The notes beneath the pieces are model-generated. The model worked only from the letters and a program-made list of their open reading frames with translations, was not told the DNA's origin and searched no databases. This document shows positions 39,422-47,090 of a stretch of 64,000 nt of DNA, piece after piece. This DNA is from Myxococcales bacterium (GTDB taxonomy: Bacteria > Myxococcota > Bradymonadia > UBA7976 > UBA1532). Within the stretch, counting starts at the first letter, position 1, and every line of letters starts with the position of its first letter. Both the position numbers and the translations under genes were made by a program. Location: NCBI GenBank assembly GCA_020633515.1, contig JACKDM010000009.1, positions 1-64,000 of the forward strand, given 5' to 3'.

Positions 39422-42400
39422 ATGGCTCGGACGCGAGACGATCACGAAGAGCTCGTCGCCCTCGTCGACGCGCTCGCGATGGGGCGGCCCCTCGACGCCG
39501 AAGCCTTCGAGCGCCTCTTCCCCCGCGACTTCGCCCACCGCACCCTGACCCGCGTCGAGCAGATCCGCGCGATGCTCGGCGAGCGGGCCGCGCTCGCGGC
39601 CGCCGGCAGCGACGAGGGGCGCCACGCGCTCGAGGCCGACGACCTCGGCGAAGACACCATCGACACCGAAGCCATCGACATCCCCTTCCCCACCGCGCCC
39701 GGCCAGCACCCGCGCTACGGCCTCGAAGGGCTGCTCGGCCAGGGCGGCGTCGCCGAGGTCTACCTCGCCCGCGACCGCCGCCTCGGCCGCCCCGTCGCGC
39801 TCAAGGCGCTGCGCCCCGAGATCGGCGTCACCCGCCGCGGCCGCCAGCGCTTCATCGCCGAGTCGCAGACGACCGCCCGCCTCGCCCACCCCGGCATCAT
39901 CCCGGTGCACGACGCCGGCAAGCTCCTCGACGGGCGCCTCTTCTTCACGATGCAGAAGGTCGAGGGCCGCACCCTCCGCTCGGTGCTCGAAGCCCTGCGC
40001 GCCGGCGAGCCCGCCGAGATCGCGCGCTTCAGCGTGCTGCGACTGCTCGCGCTCTTCCACCGGGTGTGCATGACGGTCGCCTATGCCCACGACCAGGGCG
40101 TCGTACACCGCGACCTCAAGCCGGAGAACATCCTGCTCGGCGCGTATGGCGAGGTCTATGTCGCCGACTGGGGCCTCTCCCGCCCGCTCGACGACGAGAA
40201 CAGCCGCCTCACCCTCGAAGGCGAGGCGATCGGGACGCTGTATTACATGGCGCCCGAGCAGGCGTGCGGCGAGCTCGAAGAGCAGGGCGCCGGCCTCGAC
40301 GTGTGGGCGCTCGGGGTGATGCTCTACGAGCTGTTGACGCTCGAGCGGCCCTTCGTCGGCAAGTCGGTCATCAACCTCGTCTATGTCATCGCCACCGAGC
40401 CACCGCGCCCCGCCCGCGGCTGGAGCGACGGGCGCCCGCTCGCCGAGCCGTTGCAGGCGCTCATCGACGACGCGCTCATCAAGGACAGCGCCGATCGCAC
40501 CCTCAGCGCGCGGGCGATGGCCGACCGCCTCGCCGCCTGGCTCGAAGGCAGCGACCCCCGCTCGACCCGCGGCGAGACCACGCCGGGCGGGCCGGCGCCG
40601 CCGGTGCCCGACGACCCGCCCGAGGCCAGCTCCGAGGAGCCCGAGCTCCGCGAGCCGCGCGTCGCCGCCGCGCTCCTCGGCGAAGCCCGCGCCGAGGGCG
40701 ACCCCGAGGCGACGGTGCTCGACGGCGTCGACGAGCTCGCGCCGGGTGAACCCGACACCGAGCCCCGCGATGGCCGCGACACCGCGCCGCGCCGCTCGAT
40801 CGCGCTCGCCGACGACCCCCGCGATCCGCTCGGCGACGCCACCGCCCCCGTCGATCGCGGCGGCGAGACCGCGCCGCTCGACGCGCCCCCCGGGCTCACC
40901 CTGTCCCGCGGGCTGATGCCCGACCTCGACGCGAGCGCCGCGCCCCCCGAGCCCGCGCCCCGTCGCCCCCGCGCCGCGGCCCGCAAGGCCACCGTGCCGC
41001 TCGCCGCCGCCCCCCGCCCGCGACGAGCGACGAGCGAGCTGCCCGCGCGGTCGCCGAGCCCGACGCGCCCGAGGCCCCGATCCGCTCGTGACGCACCGTC
41101 GCCCCTGCCCGCCGCGCGCCCCGCGCCGACGCGTCCCTGGTCGCCCGCGCGCCGCGCCCCCCGCCGGCCGCGCGCGCGCTCGCACCCCCACCCGCTCGCG
41201 GAGCCCTCCATGCTTCGATTCGCGCTCGCCCTCTCGCTCGCCCTCTCGCTCGCCCTCTCGCTCGCCGCCTGCGACGAAGGCGGCGGCGGCGGCGGCCCCA
41301 CCCGAGACGCCGCCGCCGCCGACCGCGGCGCGCCCGACACCGCGCCGACCGCCGATCGCGGCGCACCCGACGCCGCCCCCGACGCCAGCACCGCCGACGC
41401 CGCCCCCGACGCCGCCCCCACCGACGCCGCCATCGACCGCCCCGACGCCGCGCGCCCCCCCGAGTGCACCCCCGGCGAGCGCACCTGCGCCGAGAACGGC
41501 CCCCCCGCCGGCATCGCCTGCGGCCCCGACGGCCGCTGGGCCGTCTCCCCCTGCGCCCCCGGTGAGATCTGCCTCGGCGACGGCGCCTGCGTGCCCGACG
41601 GCGCGAGCTGCGAAGGCGGCGACCGCGTCTGCCTCGGCGACGACCGCCCCGCCGAGTGCCGCCCCGGCGAGGGCTGGGTCGACCTCCCCCGCTGCCTCCC
41701 CGGCTGGAGCTGCTCCGGCGACGGCCGCTGCCGCGACCCCGCCTGCGCCAGCCGCGCCGAGCGCAGCTACCTCGGCTGCGAGTTCCTCGCCGTCGACCTC
41801 CAGAACATCGCCTTCGCCCCCCTCGGCGGCACCCCCGACGCCCCCCTCGGCGTCGTGCTCGCCAACGCCGACACCACCCTCTCCACCCGCGTCTGGGTCA
41901 CCGACGCCGAGGGCGACCCCGCCGCGCTCGTCGGCGAGGTCACCGTGCGCCCCCCGATCGTCGCCGCCGGCACCCCCGCCGTCACCGTGCACAGCGAGCT
42001 CCGCGACGCGGCCGGCGCCGTCGTGCAGCAAGGCTTCGACCGCGCCCACCCCGTCGACATCCCCCCCGGCGGCATGGCCGTGCTGCTGTTGCCGCACCAC
42101 GCCTACGTCGAGAGCAGCATCGTCCGCCGCGACGCCTGGACCATCGTCACCGACCGCCCGGTCGCCGCCTACCAGTTCAGCCCGTACTGCTGCAACTACA
42201 GCTTCACCAACGACGCCAGCCTGCTCCTGCCCATCGCCGCGCTCGGCACCGACTACCGCTACGTCGGCGTCCCCGCCTGGCGCGACCCCAACGAAGAGGT
42301 CGACCCCGGCAACCCCAACCCCGTCGAAGGCCCCGGCCTCGCCGCGACCCTCACCGTCATCGGCAGCCAGCGCAACACCCGCGTCACCGTCACCCTCCCC

Positions 42401-43333
42401 CCCGGCGCCGCCGTCGAACCCGACCCGCAAGGCCGCCTCCGCATCGCCGGCAACACCGTCGAGCTCCAGCTCGACGCCGGCGAGGTCGCCCACCTCACCA
42501 CCCCGCCCCCCGACCAGCGCCGCCCCCCCCGCGGCGTCGACCTCAGCGGCGCCCACATCGCCGCCGACGCCCCCGTCGCCGTCTTCAGCGGCCACCAGTG
42601 CACCTACTTCCCCCAGGACTACAGCGCCTGCGACCACCTCGAAGAGCAGCTCTTCCCCACCGACACCTGGGGCACCCGCTTCCTCCTCACCCCGCCCCGC
42701 ATGCGCGCCCCCGACCCCCGCCAGGCCACCGAGGCCGTCTACTGGAAGCTCGTCGCCCGCGACCCCAACACCCGCATCGCCTTCTCCGTCCCCTTCGCCG
42801 ACCTCGCCCCCGTCGCCCCCGGCTTCGTCGGCGTCGCCGACTGCCGCGAGCTCCTCATCGACGACCGCACCCTCATCCTCCAGCCCGGCGACACCTGCGA
42901 GTTCGGCACCCGCGCCCCCGCCGCGCTCTCCTCCGACCGCCCCATCTCCGTGCTCGGCATCCTCAGCGGCCAGTCCACCATCGGCCTCGCCGGCGCCTTC
43001 GCCGGATCCCACGCCGGCGACCCCTCCATCTTCCTGCTCCCGCCCGAGTACCAGTTCCGCCGCGACTACGCCTTCCTCGCGCCCACCACCTACTTCGTCG
43101 ACCTCCTCACCGTCGTCGCGCCCGCCGGCGCCACCCTCACCCTCGACGGCCAGCCCGTCGACCTCGCCGGCGCCACCCCCATCCCCGGCGCCACCCAGGT
43201 CTACACCCACATCGAGATCGAAGACGGCCCCCATCGCATCGAAGGTGACCAGCCCTTTGGCATCCTCGTCTATGCCTATGATGACTGGGTCAGCTATGCC
43301 TTCACCGGCGGGCAGAACCTCATCAAACGCTGA
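39422..43333 (+). CDS. Ser/Thr protein kinase in one frame with an IgGFc-binding-type lipoprotein
   Basis: The frame encodes 1303 residues. Residues about 100-390 are a Ser/Thr kinase (LLGQGGVAEVYLA, VALKAL, HRDLKPENI with D231, ADWGLS, MAPEQ) followed by an acidic, Pro-rich tail. After residue 520 the tail becomes Arg/Pro-rich and uses unusual codons, then runs straight into a signal peptide and lipoprotein (see 41210). A membrane-export signal in the middle of a cytoplasmic kinase is unlikely. In another frame the tail would continue naturally to a stop at 41089-41091; one extra base in the C6 run at 41010-41015, or one more CGACGAG unit (41021-41034), would give that. So the fusion is probably a frameshift, real or a sequencing error. 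Start ATG 39422 has GAGAGG upstream. Confidence 0.72.
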   Translation: MARTRDDHEELVALVDALAMGRPLDAEAFERLFPRDFAHRTLTRVEQIRAMLGERAALAAAGSDEGRHALEADDLGEDTIDTEAIDIPFPTAPGQHPRYGLEGLLGQGGVAEVYLARDRRLGRPVALKALRPEIGVTRRGRQRFIAESQTTARLAHPGIIPVHDAGKLLDGRLFFTMQKVEGRTLRSVLEALRAGEPAEIARFSVLRLLALFHRVCMTVAYAHDQGVVHRDLKPENILLGAYGEVYVADWGLSRPLDDENSRLTLEGEAIGTLYYMAPEQACGELEEQGAGLDVWALGVMLYELLTLERPFVGKSVINLVYVIATEPPRPARGWSDGRPLAEPLQALIDDALIKDSADRTLSARAMADRLAAWLEGSDPRSTRGETTPGGPAPPVPDDPPEASSEEPELREPRVAAALLGEARAEGDPEATVLDGVDELAPGEPDTEPRDGRDTAPRRSIALADDPRDPLGDATAPVDRGGETAPLDAPPGLTLSRGLMPDLDASAAPPEPAPRRPRAAARKATVPLAAAPRPRRATSELPARSPSPTRPRPRSARDAPSPLPAARPAPTRPWSPARRAPRRPRARSHPHPLAEPSMLRFALALSLALSLALSLAACDEGGGGGGPTRDAAAADRGAPDTAPTADRGAPDAAPDASTADAAPDAAPTDAAIDRPDAARPPECTPGERTCAENGPPAGIACGPDGRWAVSPCAPGEICLGDGACVPDGASCEGGDRVCLGDDRPAECRPGEGWVDLPRCLPGWSCSGDGRCRDPACASRAERSYLGCEFLAVDLQNIAFAPLGGTPDAPLGVVLANADTTLSTRVWVTDAEGDPAALVGEVTVRPPIVAAGTPAVTVHSELRDAAGAVVQQGFDRAHPVDIPPGGMAVLLLPHHAYVESSIVRRDAWTIVTDRPVAAYQFSPYCCNYSFTNDASLLLPIAALGTDYRYVGVPAWRDPNEEVDPGNPNPVEGPGLAATLTVIGSQRNTRVTVTLPPGAAVEPDPQGRLRIAGNTVELQLDAGEVAHLTTPPPDQRRPPRGVDLSGAHIAADAPVAVFSGHQCTYFPQDYSACDHLEEQLFPTDTWGTRFLLTPPRMRAPDPRQATEAVYWKLVARDPNTRIAFSVPFADLAPVAPGFVGVADCRELLIDDRTLILQPGDTCEFGTRAPAALSSDRPISVLGILSGQSTIGLAGAFAGSHAGDPSIFLLPPEYQFRRDYAFLAPTTYFVDLLTVVAPAGATLTLDGQPVDLAGATPIPGATQVYTHIEIEDGPHRIEGDQPFGILVYAYDDWVSYAFTGGQNLIKR
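41210..43333 (+). CDS. IgGFc-binding-type surface lipoprotein (likely separate gene)
   Basis: Starting at the internal ATG 41210 (GGAG nine bases upstream) the protein has 707 residues. The signal peptide is built of LALS units and ends in SLAACDE, a lipobox. An Ala/Asp/Pro linker follows (about 30-85), then Cys-rich short modules (CTPGERTCAENG, GEICLGDGACVPDG) to about 180, then an IgGFc-binding-protein-like N-terminal domain: YLGCEFLAVDLQN, RPVAAYQFSPYCCNYSFTND, SLLLPIAALGTDYRYVGVPAW, VFSGHQCTYFPQDY and FPTDTWGTRFLLTPP. This domain is frequent in myxobacterial and animal secreted proteins; its partner here is unknown. The C-terminus forms beta strands. It is expected on the cell surface. 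The kinase upstream is in the same frame, probably because of a frameshift. Confidence 0.8.
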   Translation: MLRFALALSLALSLALSLAACDEGGGGGGPTRDAAAADRGAPDTAPTADRGAPDAAPDASTADAAPDAAPTDAAIDRPDAARPPECTPGERTCAENGPPAGIACGPDGRWAVSPCAPGEICLGDGACVPDGASCEGGDRVCLGDDRPAECRPGEGWVDLPRCLPGWSCSGDGRCRDPACASRAERSYLGCEFLAVDLQNIAFAPLGGTPDAPLGVVLANADTTLSTRVWVTDAEGDPAALVGEVTVRPPIVAAGTPAVTVHSELRDAAGAVVQQGFDRAHPVDIPPGGMAVLLLPHHAYVESSIVRRDAWTIVTDRPVAAYQFSPYCCNYSFTNDASLLLPIAALGTDYRYVGVPAWRDPNEEVDPGNPNPVEGPGLAATLTVIGSQRNTRVTVTLPPGAAVEPDPQGRLRIAGNTVELQLDAGEVAHLTTPPPDQRRPPRGVDLSGAHIAADAPVAVFSGHQCTYFPQDYSACDHLEEQLFPTDTWGTRFLLTPPRMRAPDPRQATEAVYWKLVARDPNTRIAFSVPFADLAPVAPGFVGVADCRELLIDDRTLILQPGDTCEFGTRAPAALSSDRPISVLGILSGQSTIGLAGAFAGSHAGDPSIFLLPPEYQFRRDYAFLAPTTYFVDLLTVVAPAGATLTLDGQPVDLAGATPIPGATQVYTHIEIEDGPHRIEGDQPFGILVYAYDDWVSYAFTGGQNLIKR
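41225..41266 (+). repeat. 12-bp tandem repeat encoding the signal-peptide core LALS
   Basis: CTCGCCCTCTCG occurs at 41225-41236, 41237-41248 and 41249-41260, followed by a half unit. It encodes Leu-Ala-Leu-Ser repeats that form the hydrophobic core of the lipoprotein signal peptide. Confidence 0.9.
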
Positions 43334-43437
43334 CCCCCGTGGGGCCGCCCCCACACCGGCGCATTCTGCCCCTCGCCTGCCTGCCCTCCGCCCCCTTTTG
43401 CTTCGCGGATCATCCGTATATCAACCGTAAAATTCCG

Positions 43438-43467
43438 TTGCCACGCAATTGGCTCACCCGTTGCTAG
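43438..43467 (+). promoter_or_regulatory. Candidate sigma-70-like promoter before the 43520 lipoprotein
   Basis: TTGCCA (43438-43443) and TGCTAG (43462-43467) are separated by 18 bases in an unusually AT-rich patch (43395-43470) of an otherwise very GC-rich region. The spacing fits a housekeeping promoter for the lipoprotein gene starting at 43520. The -10 match is partial. Confidence 0.3.
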
Positions 43468-43519
43468 AGAGTTCGCGTGCTCCAGTCCCCGGTCGGATGC
43501 GCTGCCTCAAGGAGAAGCC

Positions 43520-44281
43520 ATGTCCCTCGCACGCCTGCTCACCCTCAGCCTCGCCACAGCCCTCGCCGCCGCCTGCGCTCCCATCGAGGAGGCACCCGGC
43601 GACGATCCCATCGCCGAGCGCGCCGACGAGCAGCTCAGCGGCGGGGTCGGCTTCAGCATCTTCCAGTTCAAGGCCAACGGCGCCGCCGTCGGCCGCGTCC
43701 TCGTCACCGACGGCGAATACGGTGGCAGCTACCAGAACCAGGTCGAGTACTGGAAGTGGGACCCCGTCGCCGGCGCCGCCCTGCGCGCCGGCACCGTGCA
43801 ATCGCTCGTCATCGACGTGGTCGTGCAGTCCGACACCTGGAGCCAGAGCGACGTCACCACCTACTTCGAGTCGGGCACCGCCAACTGGCTCTCCTGGTCG
43901 ATCCCGCGCGCCTTCGAACTCCAGTCGAGCCCCGGCTACGTCTGGACCAACAACAACGCCGAGCGCTATGTCTACACCCTCGAAGCGAGCGCCTGGGGCA
44001 ACATGGCCGGCACCATCCGCTACTACCTCGAGGTCGACTTCCACCCCGGCACCGACATCCCCTCGCTCGAGTGGTACGTCGACGCCGATGACATCAAGAC
44101 CTACTACTACAGCGAAGACAGCGACGAAGACGACGACGAGGAGTTCGACTGGGACGAGTGGAGCCTCCCCCCCGAGGCCTACGAAGACGCCCAGCGCTGG
44201 GAGGTCCGCCTCGAGCAGGATGCTACCGTGCAGAAGGTGAGCTGGGGTTACGGCTACGAGCTCAGCACCCTCTACCCCTGA
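43520..44281 (+). CDS. Hypothetical lipoprotein, aromatic and acidic
   Basis: 253 residues. The signal peptide ends in ALAAACAP, a lipobox. The mature part is rich in Trp and Tyr (WKWDP, WSQSDV, NWLSWSIP, YYLEVDFHPG) and ends with an acidic stretch (YYYSEDSDEDDDEEFDWDEW) before a final Trp/Tyr-rich strand. The pattern of alternating polar and aromatic residues suggests a beta-sandwich surface protein. I recognise no family. Good ribosome binding site AAGGAGAAGCC before the ATG and an AT-rich promoter-like patch upstream suggest it is expressed from its own promoter. It converges with the FGE-domain kinase at 44395; a nested hairpin lies between them. Confidence 0.82.
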   Translation: MSLARLLTLSLATALAAACAPIEEAPGDDPIAERADEQLSGGVGFSIFQFKANGAAVGRVLVTDGEYGGSYQNQVEYWKWDPVAGAALRAGTVQSLVIDVVVQSDTWSQSDVTTYFESGTANWLSWSIPRAFELQSSPGYVWTNNNAERYVYTLEASAWGNMAGTIRYYLEVDFHPGTDIPSLEWYVDADDIKTYYYSEDSDEDDDEEFDWDEWSLPPEAYEDAQRWEVRLEQDATVQKVSWGYGYELSTLYP

Positions 44282-44338
44282 CCCTCCCCGCCGCCGCGCC
44301 CGCCCCTCGAATACCTCCCTTTCGTCTCATCTCACGGC

Positions 44339-44373
44339 GTCTCGCGCGACACGGTGACACACCGAAACGAGAC
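44339..44373. terminator. Nested stem-loop between convergent genes
   Basis: Outer arms GTCTCG (44339-44344) and CGAGAC (44368-44373) enclose an inner hairpin CGGTG-ACA-CACCG (44352-44364). It sits in the 113-base gap between two convergent stop codons, where a bidirectional terminator is expected. Confidence 0.45.
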
Positions 44374-44394
44374 ACCAACCGAAACCAAGACGTC

Positions 44395-46923
44395 TCACAG
44401 TGACCGCACCAGCCGCATCCCGATCGCCGCGAAGCGATGATGCGGCCGATCGGCGAAGCGGGCCGCGAGCCGGCTCATCGTCGTCGTGCTCAACCACGCC
44501 CCGCCCCGCACCGCGCGGAAGCGATCGTCATCCATCGCCGCCGGCTCGACCACCAGCCGCTCGTCCTCGATGCGCGGCCCCTTCGGCTGCCACAGGTTGA
44601 CGCACCAGTTGCGCACGTTGCCCGACATGCCACGCACCCCATAGGGCCCCTCATCGCTCGCGCAGTCGTCCACCGCCCGCCGCCGCGGCCGATCGGCGAA
44701 GCCTTCGACCGTCACCACCCAATGCGGCAGGATGTGATCCCCCCACGGCCGCAGCCGCCCGTCGACCCCGCGCCCGGCCTTCTCCCACTCCAGCTCGTCG
44801 GGCAGCCGCCACCCGAGCCCCGACCGCTCGGCGTGCCACGCCGCGTATGCCATCGCGCCCCGCCAGTCGATCCGGTTCACCGGCAGCCGATCCGGATCCG
44901 GCGCCACCTGCTCGCCCTCGATGGGATCGGGCGCGATCGCCAACCGACCATCCGGCCCCCGCGTCACCAGCGAGCTCAGCTCGCCGCCGCTCACCGCGTC
45001 GAGCACCGGACCGAGCCGCAGCGCCGCCTCCTCCTCGCCGCGCGCCACCCGATCGGCGAGGAACGCGAGGTACTCGCCCTGCGTCACCGGATGGCGCCGC
45101 ACCACGAAGCCATCGATCCACACCCGCCGGCGTGGCATGGCATCCGGCGCGTCGCCATCACCGCCCACCAGCGTCCACCCCGCCGGCACCACGATGTCAT
45201 CGGGCCCGAGCGCCTCCACCGGCGGCAGCGCGATCGGCCATGGATCACTCGCCCCCGGCGGCACCCCATCCCAATGCCGCCCGCGCCCCACCTGCACCGG
45301 ATACCGCACCGTCGCCCGCCCCGGCGCCGACAGCTCCACCAGATAGCTGCCCTGCGCGAGCTGCCGCTCCACGATCGGCGTGCTCAGCGCGTCGGCGACC
45401 AGATGCGGCACCAGCCGCCGGTGCTCCTCGACGAGGTGGAAGATCCGCGCTGCCGCCCCCGGCGGATCGGTGTGCAGGCTCAGCGACCCCCGCCGGCTCA
45501 GGAACGCCGCGTGCCGCGGGCGCGCATGCACCCGCAGCAGCGCCTCCGCGCGCACCACCGCCGCCATGTTGCGCTGCGCCTCGGCCGCCTCGACCCGCTC
45601 CTGATAGTGATCGGCCAAGAGCTCGTGCGCCTCGACCAGCTCGGGATCGACGTTGAGCGCGGTCCGCAGCTCCTGCTTCCACTGCGCCTCGGCCACGTCC
45701 GCCTGCCGCCCCAGCTCCGCCGCCTGATCCTCCGTCTCCCAGATCGGATGCCGCGCCTCGACCGGCGCCAGCGGCTCGAGCGCCGCCTCCATCTCGGTCG
45801 CCTGCGCCGCCAGCCGCGCCGAGCGCGCCCGCAGCTCCGCGACGAACGGCCGCCGCCGCTCCGCCTGCTCGACCAGCGCCAGCGCCCGCTCCCGCCGCCG
45901 CGCGCCATCGAGCCACGACCGCAGCCCCGCCGCCACCTCACCCGCGTCCGCCGGCCGCGCCGCCGGCGCCATCGACCGGCTCGCCGCCACCAGCGCCGCC
46001 AGCTCCTCCGGGATCGACTTGAGCCGCCGCCCCGCGAGCGCCTCCAGCGTCGGCAGCTCCGCCGCCCCGGTGAAGACCTCCCATGGCATCGGCGTGTCCG
46101 CGTCGAACGGCGGCCGCCCGGTCAGAATCTCCTGCAGGATCCCCCCCAGCGCCCACACATCGCTCTGCGGCCCCAGCTCGTCGAGCCGCCCGAGCGCCTG
46201 CTCCGGCGCCATGTAGGCCGGCGTCCCCACCACCTGCCCCATCATCGTCTGCCGCGTCGTCATCGCGATCGTCGGCGTCAGCGACACCGGCTGCGGCGGC
46301 GCGCTCGTGAAGACCTCGTCCTCCGCGTCCAGCCGCAGCGCGAGGCCCCAGTCCATCACCTGCACCTCGCCGAACGCGCCCACCATCACGTTCTCGGGCT
46401 TGAGATCGCGATGGATGATGTTCTTGCGATGCGCGTAGGCCATCGCCTCGCAGATCCGCAGCAGCAGCTCGACCAGCCGCCGCAGGCTCAGCCCCTCCGC
46501 CGTCGGTCGCCAGCCTCGCTCGCCCTGCACCGCGTGCAGCCGCCGGATCACATCGGCCAGCGTGCGCCCCTCGACCAGCCGCATCGTGTACCAGGGCCGC
46601 CCATCGGGCAGCTCGCCGCGATCATGCACCGTGATGATCGCCGGGTGCGCCAGCTCCGCCGTCAGCGTCGCCTCGCGCTCGAAGCGCGCCCGCGTCGAGT
46701 CATGATGTGCCACCGGCCGACCCAGCAGCTTGAGCGCCACGTCCCGCCGCATCCGCCGATCGTGAACCCGCCGGATCTCACCCACCCCGCCATGCGCGAT
46801 CAGCCCGCGATCGAAGTAGCGATCACCGATCAGCGACGGCAGCGGCTCCGACGGCTTCGGGCCCGCCTCTTCGCTCGTCTCGTCGAGCGTCGTCTCGAGG
46901 CCATCGATGGGGGGCTCGCTCAA
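44395..46923 (-). CDS. Ser/Thr protein kinase with C-terminal FGE-sulfatase (formylglycine-generating-like) domain
   Basis: 842 residues. The kinase domain (about 35-330) has GLIAHGGVGEI, VALKLL, HRDLKPENV with D173 and MDWGLA instead of DFG. A coiled-coil/helical linker with EAHELLADHYQERVEAAEAQ (about 340-460) follows, then a beta-rich PEGA-like stretch (GSLSLHTDPPGAAARIF). From about 575 a formylglycine-generating-enzyme-type (SUMF1) domain appears: PAGWTLVGGDGDAP, RRHPVTQGEYLAFL, NRIDWRGAMAYAAWHAERS, RLPDELEWEKAGRG, GNVRNWCVN and GMRLVRSL. Such kinase-FGE fusions are known in myxobacteria and planctomycetes; the FGE part is usually a binding or C-type-lectin-like module rather than an enzyme. 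Start is TTG at 46923 with GGAAGGA upstream. No membrane helix seen. Confidence 0.92.
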   Translation of the reverse strand: MSEPPIDGLETTLDETSEEAGPKPSEPLPSLIGDRYFDRGLIAHGGVGEIRRVHDRRMRRDVALKLLGRPVAHHDSTRARFEREATLTAELAHPAIITVHDRGELPDGRPWYTMRLVEGRTLADVIRRLHAVQGERGWRPTAEGLSLRRLVELLLRICEAMAYAHRKNIIHRDLKPENVMVGAFGEVQVMDWGLALRLDAEDEVFTSAPPQPVSLTPTIAMTTRQTMMGQVVGTPAYMAPEQALGRLDELGPQSDVWALGGILQEILTGRPPFDADTPMPWEVFTGAAELPTLEALAGRRLKSIPEELAALVAASRSMAPAARPADAGEVAAGLRSWLDGARRRERALALVEQAERRRPFVAELRARSARLAAQATEMEAALEPLAPVEARHPIWETEDQAAELGRQADVAEAQWKQELRTALNVDPELVEAHELLADHYQERVEAAEAQRNMAAVVRAEALLRVHARPRHAAFLSRRGSLSLHTDPPGAAARIFHLVEEHRRLVPHLVADALSTPIVERQLAQGSYLVELSAPGRATVRYPVQVGRGRHWDGVPPGASDPWPIALPPVEALGPDDIVVPAGWTLVGGDGDAPDAMPRRRVWIDGFVVRRHPVTQGEYLAFLADRVARGEEEAALRLGPVLDAVSGGELSSLVTRGPDGRLAIAPDPIEGEQVAPDPDRLPVNRIDWRGAMAYAAWHAERSGLGWRLPDELEWEKAGRGVDGRLRPWGDHILPHWVVTVEGFADRPRRRAVDDCASDEGPYGVRGMSGNVRNWCVNLWQPKGPRIEDERLVVEPAAMDDDRFRAVRGGAWLSTTTMSRLAARFADRPHHRFAAIGMRLVRSL

Positions 46924-47090
46924 GCGCAGTCCTTCCGCGGCCGAGGCCGACGCGGTGCCACATGCAGGAGATGGCCTTCACGCCGCTCGCGTGACGGACG
47001 GTGCTGCACCGCAAGCGCCCAGTCTACACCCGCGCCGCGCCGCGCGGCTTCGTCAAGAGACGTACGCCCGCCGCCCGCTCCGCCACGGAT

